From Gammaproteobacteria bacterium (GTDB lineage Bacteria; Pseudomonadota; Gammaproteobacteria; Pseudomonadales; JAUIET01), in contig JAUIHW010000004.1 in assembly GCA_030431775.1 (NCBI GenBank), positions 62,001 to 126,000 of the forward strand: 64,000 bases of DNA, read 5' to 3'. Numbering within the stretch: the stretch's first letter is position 1; each line of letters starts with the position of its first letter. The position numbers and the translations under genes are program-made. The notes beneath the pieces are model-generated. The model ran no database searches. It was not told the DNA's origin and saw only the letters and a program-made list of their open reading frames with translations. This document shows positions 43,592 through 53,550 of the stretch, piece by piece.

Positions 43592-44791
43592 ATGACAGAC
43601 ACAGCTCCTGCCAACCCAGGCACCGCACCCAGAGTACTGCACACACCGTTTCACAGTCGCACGAAAGTGGCGAATAAAATGGAACGCTGGGAAGTCTGGC
43701 AAGGATACAACACGGCTGCCTGTTACACCGATGTTGAGCTGGAATATTTCGCGATTCGCAGCAATACCGGAGTGTTTGACCTTTCTCCTATGGTCAAATA
43801 TCGCATTCAGGGAGCCGATGCGGCCGACTATGTGGACCGTTTACTGACTCGAAATATTCGAAAACTCGGTACCGATAGGGTGGCCTATGTAGCCATTTGC
43901 AATGATGCCGGCAATGTAATTGATGACGGCACCCTGTTTCGCTTTGCTGACAATGAGTTTCGCCTTTGCACCCAAGAGCATGTTCTGGACTGGCTCTTGT
44001 GGTCGGCCGAAGGATTTGACGTCACTGTGTACGACGAAACAGCCGATGTTGCAGCGCTGGCTGTGCAGGGTCCAACCTCCTGCCAGACTTTGCGTCGCAT
44101 GGGCCTTGACGGCTTGCAGGAGCTCAAGCCCTTCGGCATGGCGCACTACGAGTTGGAAGGCATACCACTGATGGTATCGCGCACCGGGTTCACAGGTGAC
44201 CTGGGCTATGAATTGTGGCTGGCGCCAGAGCACGCCGAAACAGTATGGGACCGGGTGTTTGCCAACACCCGGCAACGCACGGTTCGCCCTATCGGTTCTC
44301 ATGCCCTGGACCTGGCGCGTATTGAAGCGGGCTTTATCGCCGCCGGAGTTGATTTTGTTCCGGCCGAACAGATTGTTCGTAACGGACGAGGCAGATCACC
44401 ACTGGAGCTTGGCCTGGAATGGCTGGTTGATTTCAGCAAGCCAGTGTTCAATGGCCGCCAGGCCCTGCTGCAACAGCGCGACAAGGGCCCTCGCTATCGG
44501 CTGGCGAAACTGAGCGTGGAAGGCAATAAGCCCGCGGAACACGCCTTCATCTATTGTCGCGGTCGCGAGGTGGGAACCGTAACGTCGGCCGCCTGGTGCC
44601 CTAGTGCCAAAAGCAACTTCGCCCTGGCTTCCATAAAAACACCTTACGGCAGAGAACGCGACCCCCTGAAGGCCGAGATCTACTACATGCGGGAACTGCA
44701 CTGGACCCGAACCATGGCGAAGTGTGAGATCGTCAATGAGCCGGTGTTTAACCCGCCGCGCCGCCTGCAAACTCCGGCTCCGGATGCCTGA
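43592..44791 (+). CDS. GcvT-family folate-dependent demethylase / aminomethyltransferase
   Basis: 399 aa. The start is at 43592 (GAGG 6 nt upstream); the frame extends upstream only inside the previous gene. GcvT-like order: TGVFDLSPMVKYRIQGADA, VAYVAICNDAGNVIDDGTLFR with the folate-region Asp, GPTSCQTLRRMG, VSRTGFTGDLGYELWL and a C-terminal barrel (VEGNKPAEHAFIYCRGREVG, then ASIKTPYG). It would pass a methyl or methylene group from an amine, ether or sulfonium compound to tetrahydrofolate. It is not part of a glycine-cleavage operon: the H and P proteins are absent. Relatives include dimethylglycine, DMSP and methoxy-aromatic demethylases. Confidence 0.88.
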   Translation: MTDTAPANPGTAPRVLHTPFHSRTKVANKMERWEVWQGYNTAACYTDVELEYFAIRSNTGVFDLSPMVKYRIQGADAADYVDRLLTRNIRKLGTDRVAYVAICNDAGNVIDDGTLFRFADNEFRLCTQEHVLDWLLWSAEGFDVTVYDETADVAALAVQGPTSCQTLRRMGLDGLQELKPFGMAHYELEGIPLMVSRTGFTGDLGYELWLAPEHAETVWDRVFANTRQRTVRPIGSHALDLARIEAGFIAAGVDFVPAEQIVRNGRGRSPLELGLEWLVDFSKPVFNGRQALLQQRDKGPRYRLAKLSVEGNKPAEHAFIYCRGREVGTVTSAAWCPSAKSNFALASIKTPYGRERDPLKAEIYYMRELHWTRTMAKCEIVNEPVFNPPRRLQTPAPDA

Positions 44792-44803
44792 CGGTGGCCT
44801 GCC

Positions 44804-46078
44804 ATGCAAAGCATTTCCCTTTCTAGCGACGACTCTCGGCAACAACTCAGCGATATGCTGAGCTGGCAGGCCAGGCACACCGGGCTTGGCCTGGCGGCGT
44901 ATTTTTATCAGTCAAATCGGGTCTACCAACACGAACTCGAACGGCTGATTTTCAATAGCTGGATCTGCGCAGGCCACGTCAGCCAGATTCCAAAAGCAGG
45001 CGATTACTTCCTGTTTGACATCGATAGCGAATCCATCATCATTGCGCGCGACGCGCAGCAGCAGGTGCACGCGCTGCTAAATAATTGCCGGCACCGTGGC
45101 TCACGGGTCTGTACCGAGCCGAGCGGACACCGCAAAAGTTTGGTGTGTCCTTACCACGGCTGGGTGTATGAGCTTGACGGGCGACTCAAATCAGCACGGC
45201 AAATGGATATGCTCTCGCAGTTCGACCAACAGAGCTTTGGTTTGAAAAAGGCGCAACTGGAAATCCATCATGGATTGATTTTCATCAATTGCGACCCGTC
45301 AGCGCCCTCTTTGGCCAGCGACGTTGCTGCCATCCAGACGCCGCTGGCCGCACACGAACTGGACAATTGCAAGGTGGCCGCCGTTCGAAACTACTCAGTC
45401 GATGCCAACTGGAAGCTAGCGGTTGAAAACTACCTGGAGTGTTATCACTGCGCAACAGCCCACCGCTCCTACGCCAAAATGCACACGATCAAAGACCTGG
45501 AAGTCAACGTCGCTGAGGAACAGGCCAAGCTTGAGGCGCGCTGCGAAGCGCGTACCGGCGTGCCCGGCATTGCGCAGCTGCATTACAAAGTGTATTGCCA
45601 CAGTAATCACCCAGGTGGCGGCACGGAGTGCAGCCGCTACGCGCTGTATCCTGGTTTTGTAACCGGTAGCAAAGACGGGCAGGCGCTCGCGCCCCTGCTG
45701 GGCAAGCTCAAAGACTACGACGGCGGCCTGGCCGATTTTCAGTTTGGGCCACTGAGCTTTCTTATTGTCTATCCCGACCATGGCGTACTGTACCGCTTTG
45801 TACCGCGAGGCCAGAACCTTACCGATATGACACTATGGTGGCTGGTACGGGGGGAGGCAGAGGAAGGTAAAGACTATGAGCTGGGGAAACTCACCTGGCT
45901 GTGGGAAAAAACAACACAGGAAGATAAAACCATCATCACACACAACAGTGAAGGCGTGAATTCCCGATTCTACCAACCCGGCCCTTACCACCCCGAGTTT
46001 GAGTACGCCTGCCTGGACTTTGTCGCCTGGTATCTGAACCAAATGCAAACCACCGCCGGAGAGCCCCATGTCCAATGA
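44804..46078 (+). CDS. Rieske non-haem iron oxygenase, large subunit (third copy)
   Basis: 424 aa. Rieske motif CRHRGS and CPYHGW (about 94-117); catalytic motif [16 protein letters not shown] (about 206-221) with Glu at the bridging position, as in choline/betaine monooxygenases. A later segment, [20 protein letters not shown], matches the betaine-type subfamily. It lies 12 bp after the GcvT-like gene and its end overlaps the aminotransferase start by 11 bp, so it belongs to the operon. It would hydroxylate an N-methyl or ring position of the unknown amine substrate. Confidence 0.9.
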   Translation: MQSISLSSDDSRQQLSDMLSWQARHTGLGLAAYFYQSNRVYQHELERLIFNSWICAGHVSQIPKAGDYFLFDIDSESIIIARDAQQQVHALLNNCRHRGSRVCTEPSGHRKSLVCPYHGWVYELDGRLKSARQMDMLSQFDQQSFGLKKAQLEIHHGLIFINCDPSAPSLASDVAAIQTPLAAHELDNCKVAAVRNYSVDANWKLAVENYLECYHCATAHRSYAKMHTIKDLEVNVAEEQAKLEARCEARTGVPGIAQLHYKVYCHSNHPGGGTECSRYALYPGFVTGSKDGQALAPLLGKLKDYDGGLADFQFGPLSFLIVYPDHGVLYRFVPRGQNLTDMTLWWLVRGEAEEGKDYELGKLTWLWEKTTQEDKTIITHNSEGVNSRFYQPGPYHPEFEYACLDFVAWYLNQMQTTAGEPHVQ

Positions 46079-47486
46079 CACGAAAAATGCCCTGAATACC
46101 GAACAGCTTCAAACATTGGACAACCGCTTCGTGCACCCATGGGAAAGCGTTGAGGAACTTGGTGAACTGCAGCGCACGGTCATTGATCGTTCTGATGGCT
46201 TATACCTGTATGATTCCGATGGCAACAAGCTGTTGGATGCCCCGGCCGGCATGTGGTGCGTTAACATCGGTCACCGCCGGAAGGAAATGGCCGATGCCAT
46301 TGCCGAACAAATCATGCGTCTGGATTACGCCTCTCCCTGGGACTTGACCAATACTGTTGCCCCCAAATTGGCTGCTGAGCTGGCCAAGCGCTCTCCTGGC
46401 GACTTAAACCATGTGTTCTTCACAACCGGGGGTTCTACCGCGGTTGATTCCGCGCTGCGCTTGGTACAGTTCTACAACAACTACCGAGGTAAGCCGAACA
46501 AGAAGATGATCCTGGCTCAGGAGATGGGCTACCACGGCTCAACCTTTTTGGGCGGTTCAGTATCAGGCAAACCGAAAGACAAGCACTTTCTGGACTTTGC
46601 CCGCGGACTGGTGCATCACCTGCCCTGCCCACAACCCTATTTCCGTCGCCCCGGCCAGAGTGTGGAAGACTTCTGCGACGAGCTGATTCAGAACCTTGAA
46701 GATACCATCATGAAGCTGGGTGCGGACAACATCGGTGTCATGATCGGCGAGCCGGTGCTGGCGTCCGGTGGTGTGATTGTACCGCCAGACGGTTATTACC
46801 GGCGCTGCCGGGAAATCTGCCGTAAACATGACATCCTGTTTATCGCCGACGAGGTAGTCACCGCCTTTGGTCGACTGGGGCACTGGTTTGCCTGCGAAGA
46901 CGAGTTCGGCTTTGTGCCTGACATGATCACTTCTGCAAAGGGTTTAACCTCAGGTTATATTCCCATGGGCGCTCTGCTGATCTCCGACCGCCTGATGAGG
47001 GAATTCACAAAGCATGACCCAAAAGGCACTTTTTTCGCTAACGGTTTTACCTATTCAGGGCACCCGGTTGCAGCCACAGCCGCGCTCAAGAATATAGAGA
47101 TCATGGAACGTGAAGGACTGCTCGAAAAAGTTCGTACCGACACCGGTCCCTATTTTCAGCAGCGTTTACGTGAACTTGAGGATATAGCCATGGTGTCTGA
47201 AGTTCGTGGCCGTGGGCTGATGGCTGCGGTCGACTGCATCAATGCCGAAGGCCAGGATCGGGAGGGCCGCGAAACAGCCTATGAAATTGGTTCACGTATC
47301 GACAAGCACTGCCAGGCTCTCGGTCTGATCGTGCGGCCTTTGATTTCGATGTGTGTGCTGTCTCCCCCACTGATTATCGAACGGAAACAAATTGATGAGT
47401 TAATCGATCTGTTGCGTACTGGTATCGAGCGCGCCCAGGATGAAATAATTGCCGAAGGGCTGTGGACTCCGCAGGAAGGTTTCTAA
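46068..47486 (+). CDS. Class III aminotransferase
   Basis: 472 aa PLP fold-type I. Motifs: [72 protein letters not shown] with the PLP Asp, Schiff-base Lys in [18 protein letters not shown], and [16 protein letters not shown]. The motif set places it near the beta-alanine/taurine/putrescine-pyruvate group. It sits between two Rieske genes (11-bp overlap upstream, 1-bp TAATG overlap downstream). It would deaminate the primary amine or omega-amino acid produced after demethylation or ring opening. Confidence 0.92.
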   Translation: MSNDTKNALNTEQLQTLDNRFVHPWESVEELGELQRTVIDRSDGLYLYDSDGNKLLDAPAGMWCVNIGHRRKEMADAIAEQIMRLDYASPWDLTNTVAPKLAAELAKRSPGDLNHVFFTTGGSTAVDSALRLVQFYNNYRGKPNKKMILAQEMGYHGSTFLGGSVSGKPKDKHFLDFARGLVHHLPCPQPYFRRPGQSVEDFCDELIQNLEDTIMKLGADNIGVMIGEPVLASGGVIVPPDGYYRRCREICRKHDILFIADEVVTAFGRLGHWFACEDEFGFVPDMITSAKGLTSGYIPMGALLISDRLMREFTKHDPKGTFFANGFTYSGHPVAATAALKNIEIMEREGLLEKVRTDTGPYFQQRLRELEDIAMVSEVRGRGLMAAVDCINAEGQDREGRETAYEIGSRIDKHCQALGLIVRPLISMCVLSPPLIIERKQIDELIDLLRTGIERAQDEIIAEGLWTPQEGF

Positions 47487-48580
47487 TGAACACCACTGCA
47501 GCGCTGCCACCAGATGCGTATATCAACCCAGACTATCTGCCTCTGGAGATCGACGAGTTGATTCTGAAACGCTGGCAGTTTGCCTGCCATGTTTCCGACC
47601 TGGACAAGCCTGGCAGTTTTTTTACCGTTGACCTGGGGCCCAACAGCGCCATTATCGTGCGTGATGAACACGACCAACTGCGCGCCTTCAAGAATGTCTG
47701 CCGTCACCGCGCTTCCCGGCTTCTGGACGGACAAGGCCAGTGTGAGCGTTTTCTGCGCTGTCCCTATCATGGCTGGGCGTATAACCTGGATGGCAGTATT
47801 CGAGGCATTCCTGACCAGACTCAGTTTCCAGACGTAGCGAAAGAAGAACTGAGTCTGTTCCCGGTTGGCCTGGAAAACGTGCACGGATTGTTGTTTGTCC
47901 GATTAATCGATGCACCGGGGCCAAGTGTCGCCGAGCAGTTTGGGGACAGGCTTGAGCTGTTGGGCGCATACAATCTTGAAAAATACCGCAAAGTGAGCGC
48001 ACCGCTTGAGGAAATCTGGCCGGTGAACTGGAAAGTCGCCTGGGATAATTACATGGAGAACTACCATATACCGGTTGGTCACCCTGGCTTAAACCGCTTG
48101 CTGGATACCCCGGAAGTGGAGGGGGAATTGCCAAGCGGGGTGAGTTACAGCCTGTTTCCGGTTAGCAAACAGATTTCCAGCGACCCGGAGGAGGCACGCT
48201 ACCAACAGTTATTGCCCTGCACCGACCATCGGCTGCCACCAAAACTGCAACGTGGCTGGTTACAGTTCAGCTTGCCCCACAACCTTGGCCTGGACCTGTA
48301 CCCCGAACTGCTGGACACCTTCCAGGTCATTCCGCTGGATGTCGACCAGACCCTGATCCGGGCCAGCTTTTATGCCCCGACCGATTGCACGGCCGATGAA
48401 GTCGAGCTACAGCAGTTGAACCTGTCCATTAACAGCAAGGTTAATGCCGAGGACCGTGAGTTATGCGACCGTGTGCAACAGGGGCTGCAGCAGCCAGGGT
48501 ACCGGCCGGGCCCATTATCCGAGCTGGAAAGCGGGATCGCGTTTTTTCATGCCGAAGTGCGTAAAACGATAAGGCTCTGA
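47486..48580 (+). CDS. Rieske non-haem iron oxygenase, large subunit (fourth copy)
   Basis: 364 aa. ATG 47486 is chosen for GGAAGG 6 nt upstream and the TAATG overlap with the aminotransferase. Rieske motif CRHRAS and CPYHGW (about 73-96); catalytic motif WDNYMENYHIPVGHPG (about 188-203). It is shorter than the copy at 44804 and differs in the catalytic motif, so the two probably catalyse different steps. No ferredoxin or reductase accompanies either. The end of this coding run is followed by an extended -10 promoter for the next gene. Confidence 0.88.
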   Translation: MNTTAALPPDAYINPDYLPLEIDELILKRWQFACHVSDLDKPGSFFTVDLGPNSAIIVRDEHDQLRAFKNVCRHRASRLLDGQGQCERFLRCPYHGWAYNLDGSIRGIPDQTQFPDVAKEELSLFPVGLENVHGLLFVRLIDAPGPSVAEQFGDRLELLGAYNLEKYRKVSAPLEEIWPVNWKVAWDNYMENYHIPVGHPGLNRLLDTPEVEGELPSGVSYSLFPVSKQISSDPEEARYQQLLPCTDHRLPPKLQRGWLQFSLPHNLGLDLYPELLDTFQVIPLDVDQTLIRASFYAPTDCTADEVELQQLNLSINSKVNAEDRELCDRVQQGLQQPGYRPGPLSELESGIAFFHAEVRKTIRL

Positions 48581-48586
48581 CAGCGC

Positions 48587-48595
48587 TGTTATAAT
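48587..48595 (+). promoter_or_regulatory. Extended -10 promoter (TGTTATAAT)
   Basis: A perfect TGnTATAAT extended -10 lies 7 bp after the fourth Rieske stop. It would start transcription near 48602, about 20 bp before the ATG at 48622. A 6-bp stem (48596-48601 with 48612-48617) borders the start codon and no Shine-Dalgarno is visible, so translation may be weak or leaderless-like. It suggests that the next two genes can be expressed apart from the operon. Confidence 0.55.
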
Positions 48596-48621
48596 CGCCG
48601 CTCAGCAACTTGCGGCGCACC

Positions 48622-49566
48622 ATGAACAGTCCGAATCTACCCAAACTTATCGCCACTTCTGTGGTTCGCGGCAGCGAACAGGGCCAGAGCCACGGCGGCG
48701 TGTATACCATCGACTTCAGCCGCCAGGAAGTGCTCCAGCACATCGACTGGAACAGCAGCAATATCGACTTTAGTGGCCGCGGCTGGGACCGAGGCTTGCG
48801 TGGAATAGAGTTTGGCGCAGAGACTATTTATATTGCAGCCAGTGACGAATTGTTCTGTTATAACCGCAATTTTGAACTGATTACATCATTTCGCTGCCGC
48901 TATCTGAAGCATTGCCACGAAATCAGCCGGCTTGATGACACGATCCTATTGACATCTACGGGCTTTGACAGTTTGTTGGCTTTTGACATCAAGCAGCGAC
49001 GATTCAGCTGGGGATTGCAGGTCAGTTTTGACGGCCTGGACTGGCACGGTCAGGTGTTTGACCCAGCCAGTGACACAGGCCCGGCACCCTCTAACGAACA
49101 GCACCTGAACATGGTCAAGGCGAGTTCAAGAGGTATATTTTTCAGCGGCCTGAAGACTCGCGCCTTACTGGCACTGGAAAAAGACATGAGTGTCACCGAG
49201 ATCTGCAGTCTGCCGCTCGGAACTCACAATGCGCAACCCTTCCAGGACGGCATATTGTTCAACGATACTGAAAGTAACGCCGTGCGGTATGTCAGTCGAA
49301 ACGGCGAGGAACGGGCTTGGCCAGTGCCCGAATACCCGGAAGAGGCATTGGAAAACCGAAACCTCGGTGACGCCCGGATAGCACGGCAACGATTCGGCCG
49401 CGGATTGTGCGTGGTGGACGATTTTCTTGTGGCCGCGGGTTCGTCGCCATCCACAATCACACTGTACAATCTTGCCACTGGGCAACAGGAAGCCAGTGTG
49501 AACCTGAGTATGGACATTCGCAATGCCATACATGGCCTTGAATTATGGCCATTTAAGGAGCACTGA
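48622..49566 (+). CDS. Predicted beta-propeller-like protein of unknown function
   Basis: 314 aa, cytoplasmic (no signal peptide). I do not recognise a named enzyme. It shows repeated short beta-strand units of propeller type: GRGWDRGLRGIEF, TIYIAASDELFCYNRN, LKHCHEISRLDDTILLTST, GFDSLLAFDIKQ, GLDWHGQVFD, GTHNAQPFQDGILFND and NAIHGLELW. Conserved-looking His residues (KHCHE, DWHG, GTHN, AIHG) recur at blade positions and could bind metal. ATG 48622 is used; the TTG at 48610 is less likely. It is followed 5 bp later by a methyltransferase, and both follow the amine operon. Confidence 0.65.
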   Translation: MNSPNLPKLIATSVVRGSEQGQSHGGVYTIDFSRQEVLQHIDWNSSNIDFSGRGWDRGLRGIEFGAETIYIAASDELFCYNRNFELITSFRCRYLKHCHEISRLDDTILLTSTGFDSLLAFDIKQRRFSWGLQVSFDGLDWHGQVFDPASDTGPAPSNEQHLNMVKASSRGIFFSGLKTRALLALEKDMSVTEICSLPLGTHNAQPFQDGILFNDTESNAVRYVSRNGEERAWPVPEYPEEALENRNLGDARIARQRFGRGLCVVDDFLVAAGSSPSTITLYNLATGQQEASVNLSMDIRNAIHGLELWPFKEH

Positions 49567-49571
49567 CTCAG

Positions 49572-51041
49572 ATGCAACCCAATCAGCCCATTTATGAAAA
49601 CCTGAAAGCTGCACTGTTGGAAGTTGGCTATTCCCAGGCTGGCTTGACTGAACAGTTAGGCTCTGCCGCTCCGGTCACACGTGCAGACCTGAACACTACG
49701 CTACTGCGCACCTCCGAGGCGACTCCTCTGAATTGCCTGATACGATTGTTTCATTTGGGCGTTGAGGTACCAGAAGACCTGGGCACCGCAGCCCTACCCG
49801 CCAAGTTGCTGTCGGACATGACAGACCAGGGCTGGCTGCGCTTAGAGCAGGAGTCAATCCAGGCGTCAGTTGCGATCAGTGTCATCGATGAGTATCACTT
49901 TTTCAGTGACAGCTTTAACAAGCTCGCCGGAGGCGACGCTTCCTCCTTCGTTTTACCCGGCAACACACAGGCCGGTCGTCGTTTGAAACAGATCATGCTG
50001 GCACAGCAGGGCAGTCGGGCTTTGGATATGTGTTGTGGCTGCGGGGTACACGCTGTTTTGCTCAGCGACTACTACGAGCAGGTAGTCGCGGCCGACATCA
50101 GCCCAGTCGCTCTGGATTACGCCAGGCTGAATGCTGCTTTCAATGGAAAGAGTAATATCACATTCATCCAGAGTGACTTTTTTGCCGATTTGGCGGAGCA
50201 GCGATTCGATCACATTGTCTGCAATCCGCCGTTTGTGCTCGGCCCGGAGCAAGTGTTTGACTACCGAGATAACCCCTTGCCCTTGGACGAGTTGTGCGCC
50301 CAGCTCATTCAGCGAGCAAGCGCACACCTGGCCGAAGGCGGCTATCTGCAAATGCCCTGCGAATGGACGGAAGTGTCCGGGGAAACATGGCGCGAACGGG
50401 TGGACGGCTGGTTCAACAACTCCGACTGCGATGCTTTTGTTCTTCGTGGCTCACCATTGACCCCCGGTGATTACGTGGCCCTGCGCAGCAGCGATCTAAC
50501 TGGCCCAGGGCTGCACAGTACTGCAGGTTTACAACGCTGGCTGGATTACTTTGCCGAACATTCGGTGCTTGCGGTACACCCTGCTCTGCTAACGCTTCGT
50601 AAAAGAACCGGCGCCAACTGGGTGCACTATCAGAGTGTCGGGCCGTTCCCAGATGGAGACCTTGGCGCTGCTGTCCAGCAGGGTATTGAAGCCTGCGATA
50701 CGGCAGCTGCCCTGCAATCCGATCAGGCCCTGTTACAGGCGACATTGCGGGTAAACCCACAGGCTGAGCTGGAGCAAAACTTTGTCCGCGAGGAACAACA
50801 ATGGGCGCCTGCGAGAGCACTGCTCAAACTGCCAGGCCCGCTGCAGCGCCCGGTAGAAGCGGATATGGCCGTACTGGCCTTTTTGAACAATCTGGATGGC
50901 ACGCTAAGCTGTGAGCAGGCCATTCGCACTTTTGCCGAGGCCAGTCGGGCTGACACCGCGCGGTTACAGGTTCAACTGTTGCCGGTGATGCGCCTGCTCA
51001 TCAGTAATCGCTTGCTGTTAATAAAATCCATAACCAGCTAG
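49572..51041 (+). CDS. Class I methyltransferase with NPPF motif (HemK/RlmG-like)
   Basis: 489 aa. An N-terminal region of about 150 residues with small-domain/winged-helix character precedes a SAM domain: LDMCCGCGVHAVLLSDYYEQVVAADIS (about 154-180) split by an acidic motif II, and the substrate-amine motif CNPPFVLGPE (about 217-226). NPPF/NPPY marks N-methyltransferases acting on glutamine side chains or nucleobases, but the N-terminal and C-terminal (about 350-489) extensions do not match HemK. It is coupled by 5 bp to the propeller-like gene. The substrate may be a nucleic acid, a protein or a small amine. Confidence 0.78.
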   Translation: MQPNQPIYENLKAALLEVGYSQAGLTEQLGSAAPVTRADLNTTLLRTSEATPLNCLIRLFHLGVEVPEDLGTAALPAKLLSDMTDQGWLRLEQESIQASVAISVIDEYHFFSDSFNKLAGGDASSFVLPGNTQAGRRLKQIMLAQQGSRALDMCCGCGVHAVLLSDYYEQVVAADISPVALDYARLNAAFNGKSNITFIQSDFFADLAEQRFDHIVCNPPFVLGPEQVFDYRDNPLPLDELCAQLIQRASAHLAEGGYLQMPCEWTEVSGETWRERVDGWFNNSDCDAFVLRGSPLTPGDYVALRSSDLTGPGLHSTAGLQRWLDYFAEHSVLAVHPALLTLRKRTGANWVHYQSVGPFPDGDLGAAVQQGIEACDTAAALQSDQALLQATLRVNPQAELEQNFVREEQQWAPARALLKLPGPLQRPVEADMAVLAFLNNLDGTLSCEQAIRTFAEASRADTARLQVQLLPVMRLLISNRLLLIKSITS

Positions 51042-51085
51042 CTATCCCGTGCTGCGTACGTAACTTAGAGCACGCCCAGCAACCG

Positions 51086-53527
51086 CTAGTTTATGTTGTA
51101 AACGAAACGTAATCCAATTTCGCGTGGCCTATTCACATTGACTCGCTCGATTCCGAAGAAATTACCAAGAAATCCAGGGTCATCAAAAAGGATTGCACGC
51201 TCATCGGTAACATTGTTTAAGAATGCTTGCACCTCCCACGTTTCGTTTGCCACACCCACTTTGATATCTGTCAGGGAATAAGAAGGTTGGATGCGAAACG
51301 GCGAGCCTGGGTTCTCACCTTCGGCGAATTCTTCTAACTGGTTTTTAGAGTCGCTCTGGTAGCTGTACTGCAAGCGCGCATAAAACTCAGAATCACCCAG
51401 CCAATTCAATGGCATGGTGTACTGCGCATAGGCATTGAATTTTAATTCAGGCACGTTGGGCAGTCGCGAGCCTTTAGTCACTAGGGTTGTCAATTCGAAG
51501 TCTTCAGAAGTTTCAGCTTCCAAAATTAGTGCGTTGCCCCCTATTTCCCAGCGTTCGTTGAGTACCGCCTGCACGTCAATTTCCAAACCGGTTTGTTCTG
51601 CATCACCTACATTCGCAACCACAACCTGAAATGGCTGATCACAAAAGTCCTCTTCCGGGTCTTCGCCAGGGTCACAAGGACTGAAACTCGGGTCCACTAC
51701 TTCAATCTGGTAATCCTCCCAGGTCATGAAGAACGCCGTTGCATTGACCTGTAAACGCCCGTCCAACCAGCGCGTTTTGGCCCCAATTTCATAGTTGCTC
51801 AACTCATCGGGTTCAAATGCCGCCGGGAAGGAGGTAAAAGGTGTACGGTTACGGTTAATGCCTCCAGCACGAAAGCCCTTGGAATACAGTGCGTACATCA
51901 TGCGATCATCGTCGAACCGGTAGGTGACCGACGCTTTGGGCACTACATCATCATTGCCGCCGGTGCGCTGAATTCGGTCCGGCCACCCCGCCGCGTCGAT
52001 GAAGGGCTTGTCGACCAGATATATCCGGTCCTGCTCGATTTCAAAGAAGCGCAGGCCAACTTCGGCTGACCACTGTTCGTTAAAGTTGTAGCTGAAGTTG
52101 CCGAAAACCGCCCACTGGTCCCACTCGGAGTTATCCGCCGACAACCACCAGGAAGGATCAAGATCGGCAGCCGCTGCGTAGGCAGTAGTCCAGGTTTGGA
52201 AAGAGAGCGAGTCGAGGAATTCCGGAGTTTGCGCTCGATATACCCAGTTCTCAAACTTTTCTTCGTAGAACGCACCGATGACCCAGCGGTAATCGTCAGT
52301 AGTTTGCGACAGGCGAAACTCTTGTGTAAGTCGGCGGTTACTCTGGTCAAGAGTGTTAAAGCCGATCGTGTCCTGGTTTTCGACGGTGGTACCTGACCAG
52401 CAGTAATAATTGTAGTCAGCGGTACAAAAATTATAGTTGAAATAGGCTGAATAGCCGGTTCGATCAAACTGATAGTCTATTTCACGATCAAAGTAACTCG
52501 TGACCGACACAAATTCGAATTCACCAAAAGTGCCCTCCAACGTCAGTGCGCCCTGAGTCCATTTATCATCCCGGAAATCGCTGAAGAACTTAACGGTTTG
52601 CAGATCACCAACAGCCGGGTTGTAGTTATTGCGGTTGTCCGCTTCCGATTCCTGCTGAATTCCAGACAGCGTTGCGGTCCAGTTGTCATTAATGTGCCAG
52701 CGCGCTGACACCCGGAAGCCGGTGTGTGTGACTTCATTGATGTCATCGTCAACCATCGCGGCGTTATTACGTGTGCCACGCATCGGAGACACACCAAACA
52801 CATTGTCGATGTAGCCACCGTCCAGCGCAGAAAAACCTACCAGGCGAACCGCCAGTTTGTCTTCGATCAACGGAATGTTGACCACCGCGTTGAATTCATT
52901 GCTGACAGACGAATCATCTCCGTCCATCACCATCCCCTCGAACCGAGCGGAAAACTCTTCGGAATTTGGCTTATTTGTGATGATTCTCAATGTCCCGGAT
53001 TGAGAACTATCCCCATATAGCGTTCCTTGTGGGCCAGAAAGTGCCTCGACCCGCTCAATATCAATCATCCTGGGTTCTGGATTGATAGAGAATTGAGTCA
53101 GCGGTTGCTCGTCGATGTACAGTGCTGCCGATGACGCCGCGATAAACGCACCGGGGTTGTCGGACACACCGCGGAAAATGATTTTGTTCGCACCTGCGGT
53201 ACCGCCAATATGCGAAACGCTGGGAATGAAGCGCACCACATCTTCAATGTTTTGCAGCCCCTGACGCTCGAGCTGGTCACCGGTGAAGGCCTGAATACTC
53301 GCCGAAATATCCTGCAGGCTTTCCGCACGCTTGCGGGCGGTCACTACCACCTCCTCGAGACCAATGCGTTCCTCGTCTTGCGCATACACCAACTGGCCCG
53401 GGCCGACCAAAGCAGCGGCTGAGACTGCAAGTGCCAGCGGGTTGCGCGCTGCTGGAGTTTTGCTTGGTTCTACCGAGTAGCTCAGTGTGCTCAATTCTTC
53501 GAAGCGTTTTTCTGAGGTGGAAGGCAT
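51086..53527 (-). CDS. TonB-dependent outer-membrane receptor
   Basis: 813 aa. An N-terminal region with a signal-like ALAVSAAALVGPGQLVYAQ lies about 30 residues in, so the signal peptide has a long n-region. It is followed by the TonB-box/plug start GLEEVVVTARKRAESLQDIS, plug motifs (VVRFIPSVSHIGGTAG, IERVEALSGPQGTLYGDSSQ) and a 22-strand-type barrel ending in FVYNIN with a terminal aromatic-rich strand. ATG 53527 is preferred to TTG 53536. It resembles the IroN/FyuA-like receptors common in marine gammaproteobacteria, which take up substrates beyond iron. Its upstream region has 13-bp direct repeats. The ligand is unknown; an amine-containing compound is suggested only by context. Confidence 0.92.
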   Translation of the reverse strand: MPSTSEKRFEELSTLSYSVEPSKTPAARNPLALAVSAAALVGPGQLVYAQDEERIGLEEVVVTARKRAESLQDISASIQAFTGDQLERQGLQNIEDVVRFIPSVSHIGGTAGANKIIFRGVSDNPGAFIAASSAALYIDEQPLTQFSINPEPRMIDIERVEALSGPQGTLYGDSSQSGTLRIITNKPNSEEFSARFEGMVMDGDDSSVSNEFNAVVNIPLIEDKLAVRLVGFSALDGGYIDNVFGVSPMRGTRNNAAMVDDDINEVTHTGFRVSARWHINDNWTATLSGIQQESEADNRNNYNPAVGDLQTVKFFSDFRDDKWTQGALTLEGTFGEFEFVSVTSYFDREIDYQFDRTGYSAYFNYNFCTADYNYYCWSGTTVENQDTIGFNTLDQSNRRLTQEFRLSQTTDDYRWVIGAFYEEKFENWVYRAQTPEFLDSLSFQTWTTAYAAAADLDPSWWLSADNSEWDQWAVFGNFSYNFNEQWSAEVGLRFFEIEQDRIYLVDKPFIDAAGWPDRIQRTGGNDDVVPKASVTYRFDDDRMMYALYSKGFRAGGINRNRTPFTSFPAAFEPDELSNYEIGAKTRWLDGRLQVNATAFFMTWEDYQIEVVDPSFSPCDPGEDPEEDFCDQPFQVVVANVGDAEQTGLEIDVQAVLNERWEIGGNALILEAETSEDFELTTLVTKGSRLPNVPELKFNAYAQYTMPLNWLGDSEFYARLQYSYQSDSKNQLEEFAEGENPGSPFRIQPSYSLTDIKVGVANETWEVQAFLNNVTDERAILFDDPGFLGNFFGIERVNVNRPREIGLRFVYNIN

Positions 53528-53550
53528 AGCGATCAAATTCCCGTAGGCTT

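Noticed and set aside
43592-44791. Glycine-cleavage T protein GcvT proper
   Set aside because: No gcvH or gcvP is nearby and the neighbours are Rieske and CrtI-like genes; kept as GcvT-family demethylase.
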